The notes below the pieces were generated by a model. The model was not told the origin of the DNA. It did not search any database and was given only the letters and a program-made list of their open reading frames with translations. Positions 1 through 8,819 of a DNA stretch of 40,731 nt are shown in pieces. This stretch comes from a virus. The stretch spans positions 1-40,731 of the IMG/VR virus record IMGVR_UViG_3300032006_000026; one strand, written 5' to 3'. Made by a program: the position numbers and the translations under genes. Every line of letters begins with the position of its first letter. Positions within the stretch are counted from its first letter, which is position 1.

Positions 1-466
1 CCCAAGTTCTATCAGTTTCATTCCATACATAGTCCACACCAAAACCTGCATCAAATGGAAGTTCTACAGGAGCTACATATTCACATTTTGCTTCATCAAA
101 AGACCAAGAAGCAGGTGCTTGAGATGCGTCCCTAGCACTCCACTCTGCTTTTACTTCATCTTGTTTTGCTTTCTTTTCTTCATCAGTCATATCTATAATA
201 TTCCATACATCTTTAACTTTTCCATCAACTACTTTATACTCTAAACCATTATGCTCCCATGCCTCACAATTTTCAGAACCTTTAGAATCATCAAATTTTT
301 GATAAGGTCCTAGTATTGGTTCAGGAACTCTTTCAAAAGCAAGCCAACCAGAAGGAACATTAGATCCTTCAAAACCACCATCTGGATAAGCCAATTGTAA
401 GTTTGATCTAAGACGTGGATGTCTTTGAGGTAATCCATTTTCGTCTATTTTAATTAATAAGTCCAT
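1..466 (-). CDS. Putative fibre-associated protein, 3' end outside window
   Basis: An open frame runs from an ATG at 466 off the left edge, giving at least 155 residues (start MDLLIKIDENGLPQRHPRLR). It begins 3 nt after the stop of the glycine-rich gene, so it is the next cistron of the fibre operon. A charged helical stretch (MTDEEKKAKQDEVKAEW, about residues 79-95) is followed by PASWSFDEAKCEYVAPVELP and YVWNETDRTW. From memory, short W-x-(Y/L)DE...C...PP/AP...Y-x-W(N/D)E...W modules of this kind occur in small proteins near cyanophage tail fibres. That resemblance is the only basis for the call. No enzyme motif is visible. It could be a fibre tip, a fibre-assembly factor or a minor virion protein. 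The reading frame is certain and the role is weakly supported. Confidence 0.7.
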   Translation of the reverse strand, partial: MDLLIKIDENGLPQRHPRLRSNLQLAYPDGGFEGSNVPSGWLAFERVPEPILGPYQKFDDSKGSENCEAWEHNGLEYKVVDGKVKDVWNIIDMTDEEKKAKQDEVKAEWSARDASQAPASWSFDEAKCEYVAPVELPFDAGFGVDYVWNETDRTW

Positions 467-469
467 AAT

Positions 470-1390
470 TTACTCGTCTGCTGTTCTTGTTGATGGGAAA
501 GATCTTTCATCCCCAGGCCAGATGATTCTTACTCCACCATCTCCCCCTTGTCCTCCATTTCTTGTTGGTCCATTCAGAGTTGAGTTATTAGCACCTCCTC
601 CTCCTCCACCTCTAAGTCCACCAAATCCTCCACTAGATGCACCAGGTTGAGAAGCTTGAGTAGTACCATTTGTACCACCTGATCCACCAGTACCACCACC
701 ATTTTGACCTTTTCCTTCTCCATCAGATCCTTTACCATTCATACCAACACCACCTCCTCCAGTACCACCATACAGTCCATAACCTTGACCACCGCCACCT
801 CCAGCTCCACTATCAGTATCAGCATCATCTGCAGTACCACTGGGACTTCCTCCTGTTTTTCCATTTCCTCCATCTCCTGCATATCCTCCTGCTCCACCGC
901 CACCTCCAGGCCAGTTATTTTGGGTGGTTCCACCACCTGGAGAAGAACCTCCAGTTCCTCCTCTTCCACCACCTTCTGCGTATGAACCTCCAGTCGGGGT
1001 AGTGCCGCCACCGCCGCCACCGCCGCCTCCATTACTATTTCCTCTATCTCCTGGTTCTGCTCTTAAATTACCACTAGACATAATATAGCTTTGATTGCCA
1101 TGAGTTCCACTAGTACCAGATGTTTGTACTGCTCCTCCTGCACCTACAACTATATCAATATCTGTAGTCCATGTCATATTATTAGCATAAGTAAGACCAC
1201 CTCCACCACCTGCTCCTCCATTTTTAGTACCATATGCAGGAGCTCCTGCACCACCACCTGCAACAACAACCGCAGAAAACTTTTCCATTCCTCCAGGAGG
1301 AGTAAAAGTATATGATCCAGGTGTGGTATATTCTTGTTGTCCTGGAGGAGTCGTTCCCACTACAGCAAGAAACATTTGTTGTATAGGCAT
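470..1390 (-). CDS. Glycine-rich putative adhesin (tail-fibre tip type)
   Basis: This 306-residue protein is dominated by glycine runs from about residue 45 to 290, spaced by short polar inserts. The N-terminus (MPIQQMFLAVVGTTPPGQQE, then PGSYTFTPPGG and FSAVVVAGGGAG) resembles the glycine-rich domains found in phage and bacterial surface proteins. T-even gp38 adhesins also use glycine-rich motifs, packed as polyglycine-II helices, with variable loops between them for receptor binding. Assigning that role here is inference. The start ATG at 1390 has a clear GGAGG 9 nt upstream. The gene lies directly downstream of a long repeat fibre, the place where a tip adhesin would be expected. A similar glycine-rich half is fused to Ig-like domains in the 582-residue protein at 11870-13618. 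The opposite-frame ORFs here are compositional shadows of the Gly codons. Confidence 0.85.
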   Translation of the reverse strand: MPIQQMFLAVVGTTPPGQQEYTTPGSYTFTPPGGMEKFSAVVVAGGGAGAPAYGTKNGGAGGGGGLTYANNMTWTTDIDIVVGAGGAVQTSGTSGTHGNQSYIMSSGNLRAEPGDRGNSNGGGGGGGGGTTPTGGSYAEGGGRGGTGGSSPGGGTTQNNWPGGGGGAGGYAGDGGNGKTGGSPSGTADDADTDSGAGGGGGQGYGLYGGTGGGGVGMNGKGSDGEGKGQNGGGTGGSGGTNGTTQASQPGASSGGFGGLRGGGGGGANNSTLNGPTRNGGQGGDGGVRIIWPGDERSFPSTRTADE

Positions 1391-1405
1391 TAACTTAATC
1401 CTCCA

Positions 1406-3592
1406 CTATGATAGTCCAGCACCAGAGATATATGCACTTGTACCTCCTGTGAAATAAATGGTCGCAAGTCCTCTTCCAGCCAGTGTGCGGTTCCCTGTCG
1501 CAGCATCAGAAGCATTATAAAGAGTAGTTATTGATGCAGTAATTGTTAAATTAGAACCACTATTATTCAAAATACTTATAGTATCACCCAAACCAAAGAT
1601 ATTGTTGGGAATCGTAACCGCTCCACTACCAGATTTATCTATTAACTTACCTGAATCAGAAGCAACTAATGTATAAGCACTAGTTTGGACATTAGCTGGT
1701 ATTTGTCTCATGTCACCTTTATCATCTCTCATTGATCCACCTATTGACACTCCATAACTAGTCGTCTCAAATTTTTTGGTATCATCATAGTACAAATCTA
1801 CTGATCCAGTTGGATTAAAGAGTGCAGCAGTCTCAGCACCATCTCTAACCTTTATTCGTAGAGAATTAGAGTTGTCCATCTGGACAATTTGAGCTTCTGA
1901 ACCTGTATATTTCAACTGCAAATTTTGAGCATCTCCTATCCTGACAGAAGAGTCTGCATCAACATCTATGTTTTGTGTAGTGGTAATACTTGTAACTGTT
2001 ATTCCATTTGGAAAATCTGCAGCACCACCAGAAGCACCACTAAAATCAGTTGCCGTACATATTCCTGTTATACTAACTCCATCGTTAGTAGACTCGAATT
2101 TTTTGGAATTATCATAGTATAATTCTACATTCCCATTTTCAGTAAAACTAGCACATGTTTCATTTACCGCCTCATTCATTATCTTAGTAATGTTTGAACC
2201 AACTATTAACTGCCCAGATGAATTGTTATTTACAAAATAAGTATGATTATTAGTATGATGCCAAATTTGGAAATCACCACTACTTCCTACATCAATTGAA
2301 GCATTTCCTGCTGCAGCTGCTCCATCGGGAAGATTGAAACCAAGACTAGAAGTTGAAACACCAGTCGTTGTCGTTCCATCGTTAGTCGTGGCTAATTTAG
2401 TAGAATTACTATACTTTAGAGATGCGGCTCCATCTTCTTCAAAAGTTGCGTATAATGAACCACTAGTATTTCCTAAATTAATATCATCAGCAGATAATAA
2501 TTCAAGAACACTACCATCTACAGTATTTTGTATAGAAAGTTTTCCTGTAGTAGTGTTTTTTATTACACTATTATTAGATGTATGAAGTATTTGTATATCA
2601 CCAGTACCACTACCATTACCTTCACCAACAAATATACTTTGATCATCTTTAGGTAATACCAAACCTGCAGCAGTAACAATACCAGCAGCTCCAACAGAAT
2701 ATGCAACACCAACTTGAAGTTGACCACCAGAGACATTAACACCACTCTTGGCAGTGACCATTCCAACGGAATCGACACTCGTTACATCTTCGTATGTTAA
2801 TGTCCCTGCAACAGATAATCCAGCACCAATATATACGTTCTTAGCAATAGCAGCACCACCATCAACTATTAATGCACCTGTTGATACTGATGTAGAGTCT
2901 GTAGTGGCATCAACATTAACAGCACTAGCAAAATTAGCAACACCAGTAACATCTAATGTGCTACTTAACTCAGCAGTACCATAAGCAGTTATAATACCAA
3001 CAGTAGCCAATCCTACAATATTAACATTAGGAACTCCAGCACTAACAGCAGTATTTCTAAATGTAGCAGCAGTTCCTGTAATTATATTATCTGTTGATGC
3101 AACACCAGTTAGATTAGCACCTGATCCACTAAAAGTAGCAGCAGTTATAATACCAATTGTCTCTACATCACCTGCAGCATTAGCAGTAAGAGCAGATCCT
3201 ACATGAAAAGCAGTACTAGCTGTAACAATACCTGCAACAAGTTGACCTGGCTCAAAAGTACCAGCATATAAACTACCAGTTACATTAAAATCACCATTCA
3301 GATTTTGTGAGGATGCAGCAGAAACAATAGCATCTGAAACATTAAACGAATCAAATACCTGAAATTCTATAACATCCGAAACACTAGCAGCAGTTACTAA
3401 ATTAACTGTGCTTCCATCAGACGCAGTAAAATCACGACCTTCTGCTAGTCTTACTCCATTCCTATAAACTGCTATTTCATTTATTCTATACCCACCAGTG
3501 ACCGTAAATTCAGTCTGATCGGCTGTCGCTAACGAACTAATATTCTTTGTTGCAATATTAGGTGTTAATGATATGGGTCTTCCTATTGCCAT
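1406..3592 (-). CDS. Modular repeat tail-fibre protein (728 aa)
   Basis: A long, Ser/Thr/Gly/Asn-rich beta-repeat protein. The N-terminal about 90 residues (TEFTVTGGYRINEIAVYRNG, then FTASDGSTV) match the N-terminus of the 656-residue fibre at 3625-5595, suggesting a shared attachment domain. The middle contains GIITA/GxVTA repeats, the TLTYEDVTSVDSVGMVTAKS module, and several LYYDxxKKFExTxxG modules (about residues 480-500 and 610-630) typical of cyanophage fibres. The C-terminal about 100 residues (SAYTLVASDSGKLIDKSG through ISGAGLS) differ from the knob shared by the other two long fibres, so this fibre probably binds something different. No catalytic motif is seen. A CTAAATA late-promoter-like box lies 17 nt upstream of the ATG. 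Fibre status follows from repeats and context; which fibre it is cannot be told. Confidence 0.88.
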   Translation of the reverse strand: MAIGRPISLTPNIATKNISSLATADQTEFTVTGGYRINEIAVYRNGVRLAEGRDFTASDGSTVNLVTAASVSDVIEFQVFDSFNVSDAIVSAASSQNLNGDFNVTGSLYAGTFEPGQLVAGIVTASTAFHVGSALTANAAGDVETIGIITAATFSGSGANLTGVASTDNIITGTAATFRNTAVSAGVPNVNIVGLATVGIITAYGTAELSSTLDVTGVANFASAVNVDATTDSTSVSTGALIVDGGAAIAKNVYIGAGLSVAGTLTYEDVTSVDSVGMVTAKSGVNVSGGQLQVGVAYSVGAAGIVTAAGLVLPKDDQSIFVGEGNGSGTGDIQILHTSNNSVIKNTTTGKLSIQNTVDGSVLELLSADDINLGNTSGSLYATFEEDGAASLKYSNSTKLATTNDGTTTTGVSTSSLGFNLPDGAAAAGNASIDVGSSGDFQIWHHTNNHTYFVNNNSSGQLIVGSNITKIMNEAVNETCASFTENGNVELYYDNSKKFESTNDGVSITGICTATDFSGASGGAADFPNGITVTSITTTQNIDVDADSSVRIGDAQNLQLKYTGSEAQIVQMDNSNSLRIKVRDGAETAALFNPTGSVDLYYDDTKKFETTSYGVSIGGSMRDDKGDMRQIPANVQTSAYTLVASDSGKLIDKSGSGAVTIPNNIFGLGDTISILNNSGSNLTITASITTLYNASDAATGNRTLAGRGLATIYFTGGTSAYISGAGLS

Positions 3593-3609
3593 CTGAATAC
3601 TTTTTTAGT

Positions 3610-3616
3610 TATTTAG
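3610..3616 (-). promoter_or_regulatory. T4/cyanophage late-promoter-like box CTAAATA
   Basis: On the minus strand this reads CTAAATA in the 32-nt gap upstream of the 728-residue fibre gene, ending 17 nt before its ATG. T4 late promoters are TATAAATA at -10 with no -35 element, read by the gp55 sigma factor; a C-initial variant is reported for cyanophages as I recall. The match and position support a late promoter. Expression data would be needed to prove it. Confidence 0.5.
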
Positions 3617-3624
3617 GGTAAAAA

Positions 3625-5595
3625 TTATGCACAGTTAGTCACATTAGCAATGACTTTCCAACCAGTGTCACCAGTTCCACTAGCCTTTCTAATGATAGTG
3701 AGACTATAAACATCCAAACCACTAGAACCACCAGAAGAAGGGGCAGATCCACCAGCCCATACCTCAGTAACAGCATTACCATCAATTGTCCAGTTGGCAG
3801 CATAACCAGCAGCAGCAGCAGTTGTAACAACTGTGACTGATGCAACATCTCCAACTGCCATCTTACTGCTTAATGCATAAGTATCATTCCATCTAATATT
3901 AGGAGTAGAAGTTGTTGATTCAGTAGTAGTAAAATAGAAGATATTTGCAGTTGCTATACCTATTTGTAAATTATCACTTAACTTACCTGCCTTTATAAAT
4001 GAACCCTCAAAGAGACCACCAGTAACACCCATACCAGCAGTAGTTGATGTGAAACCAGTTACCTCAATTCCTTCGTTAGTCGTGGCTAATTTAGCAGAGT
4101 TGTCATAGTAGAGCTCTACATTCCCATTGCCAGAAGTTCCCCAATTTGTTTCCCAAGAACCAGAGGCATAATTTAATAATCGACAATTTCCTGAATCATC
4201 AGCATATAGTTGCCACTTATCAGCATTGTCATCACCTTCATCAGCATACAAATAAACTGCTGCATTACCACCTTCTGTACCTTGAACAACTATTCCATCT
4301 GAACTTGTCTCAAAAGTTTTGACATTATTATGGTATAACTCTACAGCTCCGTCAGCTATAGCATTAAACAGTACCTCATTACTACCATTAAGTCCCTTTA
4401 CGTAACTGCCCTTAAGATTAATACCTCCTGTACCATTGTCATGTATATAAGATTCAGATGAATCATGATATATAACAAGATCTCCATCAGATCCAAAATG
4501 TAATGCATTACTAGTAGCCGATCCATCTGCAAATGTAACCACCCCAGAAGTAGCAGCCATGGTTATGCCACTACCAACCTTCAACTCTCCTGTTGCTTGA
4601 CCACTAAAAACAGGTGTTGTTAATGTAGGAGATGTAAGAGTTTTATTTGTAAGAGTATCAGTTGTGGTTCTTGCAACTAAGGTATCAGTAGTTGTTGGTA
4701 GTGTTAGAGTTACATTTCCTCCATATGCTGAGTGAGCAGCAGATTGTAGAGCAGTATAATGTGCGTTTGAACTCTCACAATAGAATTTTATGTTTGAAAC
4801 TGAACCTGAATTCTTAAGGTCAATAGTACCAGCAGAAATAGTTACATTCTGAGCAGTAACAACACCAGCATAACCTACGGAATATGCAGTACCTACTGTT
4901 AGTTGTCCACCAGATAAATTAACACCACTTCTAGCAGTAATAAGACCAACAGCATCTACGTTAGTTACATCTTGATATGATAAAGTTCCACCAATACTTA
5001 CATCGCCATTAAAGGTTCCTGTAGTAAATGTACAAGCAGCACCAGTTACATTACCAGATAAACCATTTGCAGTAATAATACCAGTTACAACTGCATCTGT
5101 TGCTCCTAATCTAGTAATTGTAGAAAGACCTGGAGTTCCAGTAACCGTTAAACTATTAGCATCAATATATTGAGTAATACCAATACCAGCAAAACCAGTA
5201 AGAGTTAAATTATTACCATCACCATAAAAATAACCAGCAGTTATAGAAGTAGTTCCAGAAACATTAGTAGCTGTTAATGTATCACTAATTGTAAGATCAC
5301 CTGTTATATCAGTTATAGATTGTCCTAAATTAAATGCTTTATATGCAATTATCTCAACAATATCTCCACTATTTGCTGCACTTGTTAATCCAACCGTAGA
5401 TCCATCACTTGCAGTAAAATCATTGTCTTTTACTAATCTAATACCATTTAAATATACATCACAATATCCAGGATCATATCCTGCACTAAACGTAAAATCT
5501 GTCTGAACCCCTGTAGGCTCATAACTCTTTCTGGCAATCGTTACTGACGAATCACCAGGTGCTCTTCCAATATAACCACTACGATTGAAACTCAT
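3625..5595 (-). CDS. Modular repeat tail-fibre protein (656 aa)
   Basis: This is a paralogue of the flanking fibres. The N-terminus (GVQTDFTFSAGYDPGYCDVY, then FTASDGSTV) matches the start of the 728-residue fibre. Mid-protein it carries TLSYQDVTNVDAVGLITARS and the block VYLYADEGDDNADKWQLYAD followed by GNVELYYDNSAKLATTNEG, both also found in the 745-residue fibre. The C-terminal about 125 residues, from AGKLSDN through YFTTTESTT, IDGNAVTEVWAGGSAPS and GDTGWKVIANVTN, closely match the C-terminus of the 745-residue fibre, so the two share a tip domain. The ATG at 5595 follows the upstream gene's TAA with no spacer (TAAATG), implying translational coupling to the 178-residue protein. Probably a trimeric receptor-contacting fibre; the receptor is unknown. 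Confidence 0.88.
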   Translation of the reverse strand: MSFNRSGYIGRAPGDSSVTIARKSYEPTGVQTDFTFSAGYDPGYCDVYLNGIRLVKDNDFTASDGSTVGLTSAANSGDIVEIIAYKAFNLGQSITDITGDLTISDTLTATNVSGTTSITAGYFYGDGNNLTLTGFAGIGITQYIDANSLTVTGTPGLSTITRLGATDAVVTGIITANGLSGNVTGAACTFTTGTFNGDVSIGGTLSYQDVTNVDAVGLITARSGVNLSGGQLTVGTAYSVGYAGVVTAQNVTISAGTIDLKNSGSVSNIKFYCESSNAHYTALQSAAHSAYGGNVTLTLPTTTDTLVARTTTDTLTNKTLTSPTLTTPVFSGQATGELKVGSGITMAATSGVVTFADGSATSNALHFGSDGDLVIYHDSSESYIHDNGTGGINLKGSYVKGLNGSNEVLFNAIADGAVELYHNNVKTFETSSDGIVVQGTEGGNAAVYLYADEGDDNADKWQLYADDSGNCRLLNYASGSWETNWGTSGNGNVELYYDNSAKLATTNEGIEVTGFTSTTAGMGVTGGLFEGSFIKAGKLSDNLQIGIATANIFYFTTTESTTSTPNIRWNDTYALSSKMAVGDVASVTVVTTAAAAGYAANWTIDGNAVTEVWAGGSAPSSGGSSGLDVYSLTIIRKASGTGDTGWKVIANVTNCA

Positions 5596-6132
5596 TTAAC
5601 TAACCCCTGTTAAGATACTTAATGTTGCGTCTATTGCATTCTTAGTATCACAATATATTCTTATCTCATCACTACTCTCTAATACTGTTTTACCAGCATC
5701 CGTTATAACAAAAGAACTTCCATTTGGAACTGGAATCTTTCCTGCTATAGCAACCTCAGTAGAAGCACTATTATCCCAAACGGTAACACTTAAATTAACA
5801 GAATTTACAGTATTATTAGCAAATGTCCCACCAACTAAAATACTCTTTGTTGATGTTGATGTATATGCTGTTGTGGGACCAAGAAAATTAAAATTCTGTG
5901 ATGTAGCAGAAGCAGTATTTGTCGAATCTCTATCACACGTTACAGAAGCAACTCCAACAGCAGTAATTTTCGTTCCCACTAAAAAATGCTGGTTATCAAC
6001 TACGTCATTTATATGAACATCAACTGTAGATATACCAGTAATTAAATTGGTCAAAATTCCAACAGCACCTCCTGTGCTTGTTGACACAATTCCTGTTGCT
6101 CGTGCTACTTTATTTGAAAAAGCTTCTGCCAT
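5596..6132 (-). CDS. Small virion/fibre-connector-like protein, unassigned (178 aa)
   Basis: I do not recognise a named family. The protein (MAEAFSNKVARATGIVSTST start) is predicted all-beta by composition. Its second half (STKSILVGGTFANNTVNSVN, then SLSVTVWDNSASTEVAIAGK and DEIRIYCDTKNAIDATLSIL) reads like a beta-sandwich of about 90 residues, similar in style to small structural proteins next to phage fibres. It sits between two repeat fibres and its stop abuts the ATG of the 656-residue fibre, so the two are probably made together. Possible roles are a fibre-to-baseplate connector, a decoration or a fibre cap. A late-promoter-like AATAAATA lies 20 nt upstream of its ATG, so it may head a short transcription unit. 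Confidence 0.8.
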   Translation of the reverse strand: MAEAFSNKVARATGIVSTSTGGAVGILTNLITGISTVDVHINDVVDNQHFLVGTKITAVGVASVTCDRDSTNTASATSQNFNFLGPTTAYTSTSTKSILVGGTFANNTVNSVNLSVTVWDNSASTEVAIAGKIPVPNGSSFVITDAGKTVLESSDEIRIYCDTKNAIDATLSILTGVS

Positions 6133-6152
6133 TTTTCTTTATGTGTTAATTT

Positions 6153-6160
6153 TATTTATT
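6153..6160 (-). promoter_or_regulatory. Late-promoter-like box AATAAATA
   Basis: The minus-strand sequence is AATAAATA, one mismatch from T4 TATAAATA, ending 20 nt before the ATG of the 178-residue gene. Its first two bases overlap the TAA stop of the upstream 383-residue fibre. Supported by similarity and position only. Confidence 0.42.
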
Positions 6161-7310
6161 AACCGCCAAGTGCGATTGCTAGACCTAATGAAGCACCTGG
6201 AGTCACTTGTACTGTTGCTATACCACTAGTTCCTGCAGGAATAACTTGCCATGCATTTCCTGTAGTAGATGTAAAGTTTAATACACTAGCACCTGCTCCA
6301 ATATAAGTTCCTTCAGAAGAAACCGCAACTTGTGCAGATCCAGTAAAACTAGTAGCAGTTAAAACTCCAGATACAACTGCATCTGTAGCATTTAACCGAG
6401 TAATAGTAGCACTAGTGCCTACAAAATCAGTATTTGTTAATCTAGTAATGGTACTACTGGTACTTACTATATCAGTAGTGTTTAACCTAGTAATAGTACC
6501 AACACCAGTGATGTTGATATTTCTACCAGTTACCTCATCATAACTAAGATCACCAGTGACATTTAAGTCGCCACCAACGGTTAGTGTGCCAACAACTGTA
6601 GCACCTGCACCTATGTTTACATCCTTATCAACATAAAGACTAGTACCAAAAGTACCAAGTCCAGTGAAAGTAGAAGCACCAGATACATTTAAACTAGTAA
6701 ATGTGGCAGCAGTTCCTACTAAATTAGTGGTATTTAATCTGGTGATTGTACCAACACCAGTGATGTTGATATAAGTACCACCAACATTCTGGAATGAAAT
6801 ATCACCAGAAACAGATAAATCACCACCAACACTGGCATCACCAGCAATGGTAGTTGCAGCACCTACTGATAGATCTTTATCAATATGAACAGTTTTACCA
6901 AAAGTGCTTATACCTGCAAAAGTAGAAACACCAGTTACATTAATGTCCTTAGAAACATCAACTCGGTTAATAGTACCGATACCAGTGATATTCAGGTTTC
7001 TACCTGATACCTCATCATATACTACATCATCTAAAACGTAAAGGTCTCCACCAACATAAAGATCCCCTCCAGTGGTTGTAATACCACCAGCAGAGGATAA
7101 TGTTGTAACACCTGTTATTCTTACATCACTAAGGAATGTTGAAACTCCTGCAATATGTAAGGTTGTTGCACCGATTCCACCTTGGGCATGGAGAGTGTAT
7201 TGTGGAACAGACGTACCAATACCAACCCTAGAGTTAGTAGGATTAGCTAGAATGAGATCATCATTGACCTCAAGCCCATTCTTGACTACAAAATTCTTAT
7301 TGACAGCCAT
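6159..7310 (-). CDS. Repeat fibre protein (383 aa) with tandem long repeats
   Basis: The start MAVNKNFVVKNGLEVNDDLI with NSRVGIGTSVPQYTLHAQGG is typical of phage fibres whose N-terminus is followed by beta-helical repeats. The body has at least three imperfect units containing (N)ITGxGTIxRLNTT, VSTF/STFTGLGTFG, VDKDxNIGAGAT and VGGDLxVxGDLSYDEVTGRN. At DNA level the GTACC-type cores at 6496, 6748 and 6973 are 252 and 225 nt apart, whole codon multiples, so the protein grew by in-frame duplication. The C-terminal about 60 residues (VAVSSEGTYIGAGASVLNFT through GLAIALGG) form a distinct tip. An exact TATAAATA box lies 37 nt upstream. It probably forms part of a long or short tail fibre. It lacks the LYYD modules of the other fibres. 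Confidence 0.85.
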   Translation of the reverse strand: MAVNKNFVVKNGLEVNDDLILANPTNSRVGIGTSVPQYTLHAQGGIGATTLHIAGVSTFLSDVRITGVTTLSSAGGITTTGGDLYVGGDLYVLDDVVYDEVSGRNLNITGIGTINRVDVSKDINVTGVSTFAGISTFGKTVHIDKDLSVGAATTIAGDASVGGDLSVSGDISFQNVGGTYINITGVGTITRLNTTNLVGTAATFTSLNVSGASTFTGLGTFGTSLYVDKDVNIGAGATVVGTLTVGGDLNVTGDLSYDEVTGRNINITGVGTITRLNTTDIVSTSSTITRLTNTDFVGTSATITRLNATDAVVSGVLTATSFTGSAQVAVSSEGTYIGAGASVLNFTSTTGNAWQVIPAGTSGIATVQVTPGASLGLAIALGG

Positions 7311-7347
7311 AGTTCGGGATCACTCTCCCCCGTGTACTTATCTTATT

Positions 7348-7355
7348 TATTTATA
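7348..7355 (-). promoter_or_regulatory. T4 late-promoter box TATAAATA
   Basis: An exact minus-strand TATAAATA lies in the 63-nt gap between the LamG gene and the 383-residue fibre gene, ending 37 nt before that fibre's ATG. The exact consensus and the position in one of the longest gaps make this one of the strongest promoter candidates in the window. Confidence 0.6.
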
Positions 7356-7373
7356 AAGATACAATCCTTATGG

Positions 7374-8810
7374 TTAGAATGGTCCAGAAGCAGCAGGTAC
7401 AGTATTACCTTCAGCAGATATTGATACAGGACTCTTAGTATATGATTCAGCAAAAACTCCTTGGCAACATAAAAGTTTTACATTAGATGCTGTTGCACTT
7501 TGACTTGTTGTTGTTAAAGTTGATGTTGGTACAGTAATAGAAGATCCAGAATAAAGCACTTGACCTAATGTAAGTCTAAAATTAGAAATAAATCCAGCAA
7601 ATTCAAACGAAGTATTATCATCCTGAAAACCAGCAATACAGAATTCACCAGTATCTGTATTAAGATCTTCTCCTCCAGTTGTACTATTATATGTTCTTGT
7701 CCCATCTTGATATACACTTAAATAATCATTACTATCTTTTACAAAGGCAAGATGAACCCATTGTCCATTAGGAATTGCATTAGTAACCGTTACAGAAGCC
7801 CAACCTGCTCCTCCGCTTGTTGTCGTTGAATAATACCAATCAATTTTCTGATTTGACATTCCCTCAACAGCAAATTCTCTTGTGCTATTAGCATTAGATC
7901 CTTTCGCAGCTAGACAATCATAATTATCTGGGAAATCAGATGCTTTATACATCCAAAATTCCATAGTATACGTATTACTGCCAAGTCTCAAGTCTGAATG
8001 ATCTAATAAAACAAGTTTATCTCCACTTCCATCAAATTGAACAGAGGGATTAAATGGACCATTAACAACTGATGGACTACTATTAGCGGTTATAGTTCCA
8101 GGTGTAACTGTTGAACCTGTTACTGATCCTGATTGATTACAACATAAAAGTTTTACATTAGATTCTGTTGCACTTTGACTTGTTGTTGTGATAGGAATAG
8201 CACTAGGTTGAAAAGTAGAAGTATAAAGTGCTTGTCCTTTTGTTACTCTAACTGTACTAATCTTACCATCAAAATAACGAGGATAACCAGCAGAAAGGGA
8301 ACCTATACGAAATTGTGAGTCAACAGTTGCACTACCAGTTACACCAGTTAGTGGTGTACCAACTGATGTTCCATTAAGAAAAATGCTTACTGTAGTACTA
8401 TTACGAACCAGAGCAACATGATGCCACCTTCCAGCTACTACAGAATTATCAGGGCCAGTTACGGAGTCAGCACCCCGCCAACCTCCTTTTATTTGCATAC
8501 TAGTCCCTACATGCAACCAGTAACAGCAGCTATCAGAGAATTTTCCAAGAATTGACTCCCAATCACTAGGAGTGTCAGTAATATTAAACCAACATTCAAT
8601 TGTAACACTATCAGTACCAAAAGCAAAATCACTATGATTTGCAATATAGAGATAATCATCAGTACCATCAAATAAAACACCTTTATCTACACCACCCGTT
8701 CCAGCTCCACCTCCTCCACCTCCAGAAGTGTGCCATGCAAGAGAAGTAGATCCTCCTCCATAACCAGTATATCCTCTAATTGGTGATTCTTTTTTAATAA
8801 AATCTTGCAT
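7374..8810 (-). CDS. Two-domain LamG/concanavalin-like lectin protein
   Basis: The 478-residue protein contains two LamG (jelly-roll) domains. The first (about residues 45-200) shows FDGTDDYLYIANHSDF, TIECWFNI, GRWHHVALVRN, ttVSIFLNGTSVG and FDGKISTVRVTKGQALYTSTF. The second (about 255-425) shows FDGSGDKLVLLDHSDLRLGS, YTMEFWMYK, GQWVHLAFVKDS, LSVYQDG and FISNFRLTLGQVLYSG. Each is followed by TTTSQSATxSNVKLLCC. LamG domains bind carbohydrate or surface ligands, so host-surface or capsular polysaccharide recognition is likely. The N-terminus (FIKKESPIRGYTGYGGGSTS) matches that of the neighbouring one-domain protein, suggesting a common docking peptide. The paired cysteines (SCCYW, LLCC) are unusual for a phage virion protein. 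The domain call is strong. Location on the fibre or baseplate is inferred from context. Confidence 0.9.
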   Translation of the reverse strand: MQDFIKKESPIRGYTGYGGGSTSLAWHTSGGGGGGAGTGGVDKGVLFDGTDDYLYIANHSDFAFGTDSVTIECWFNITDTPSDWESILGKFSDSCCYWLHVGTSMQIKGGWRGADSVTGPDNSVVAGRWHHVALVRNSTTVSIFLNGTSVGTPLTGVTGSATVDSQFRIGSLSAGYPRYFDGKISTVRVTKGQALYTSTFQPSAIPITTTSQSATESNVKLLCCNQSGSVTGSTVTPGTITANSSPSVVNGPFNPSVQFDGSGDKLVLLDHSDLRLGSNTYTMEFWMYKASDFPDNYDCLAAKGSNANSTREFAVEGMSNQKIDWYYSTTTSGGAGWASVTVTNAIPNGQWVHLAFVKDSNDYLSVYQDGTRTYNSTTGGEDLNTDTGEFCIAGFQDDNTSFEFAGFISNFRLTLGQVLYSGSSITVPTSTLTTTSQSATASNVKLLCCQGVFAESYTKSPVSISAEGNTVPAASGPF

Positions 8811-8819
8811 AATATTTAA

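Noticed and set aside
670-1315. His-, Ser- and Glu-rich ORFs overlapping the glycine-rich gene on either strand
   Set aside because: They are compositional shadows of GGN-rich codons (low-complexity HH, SS or EE runs), have no ribosome site, and conflict with a well-formed gene with GGAGG.
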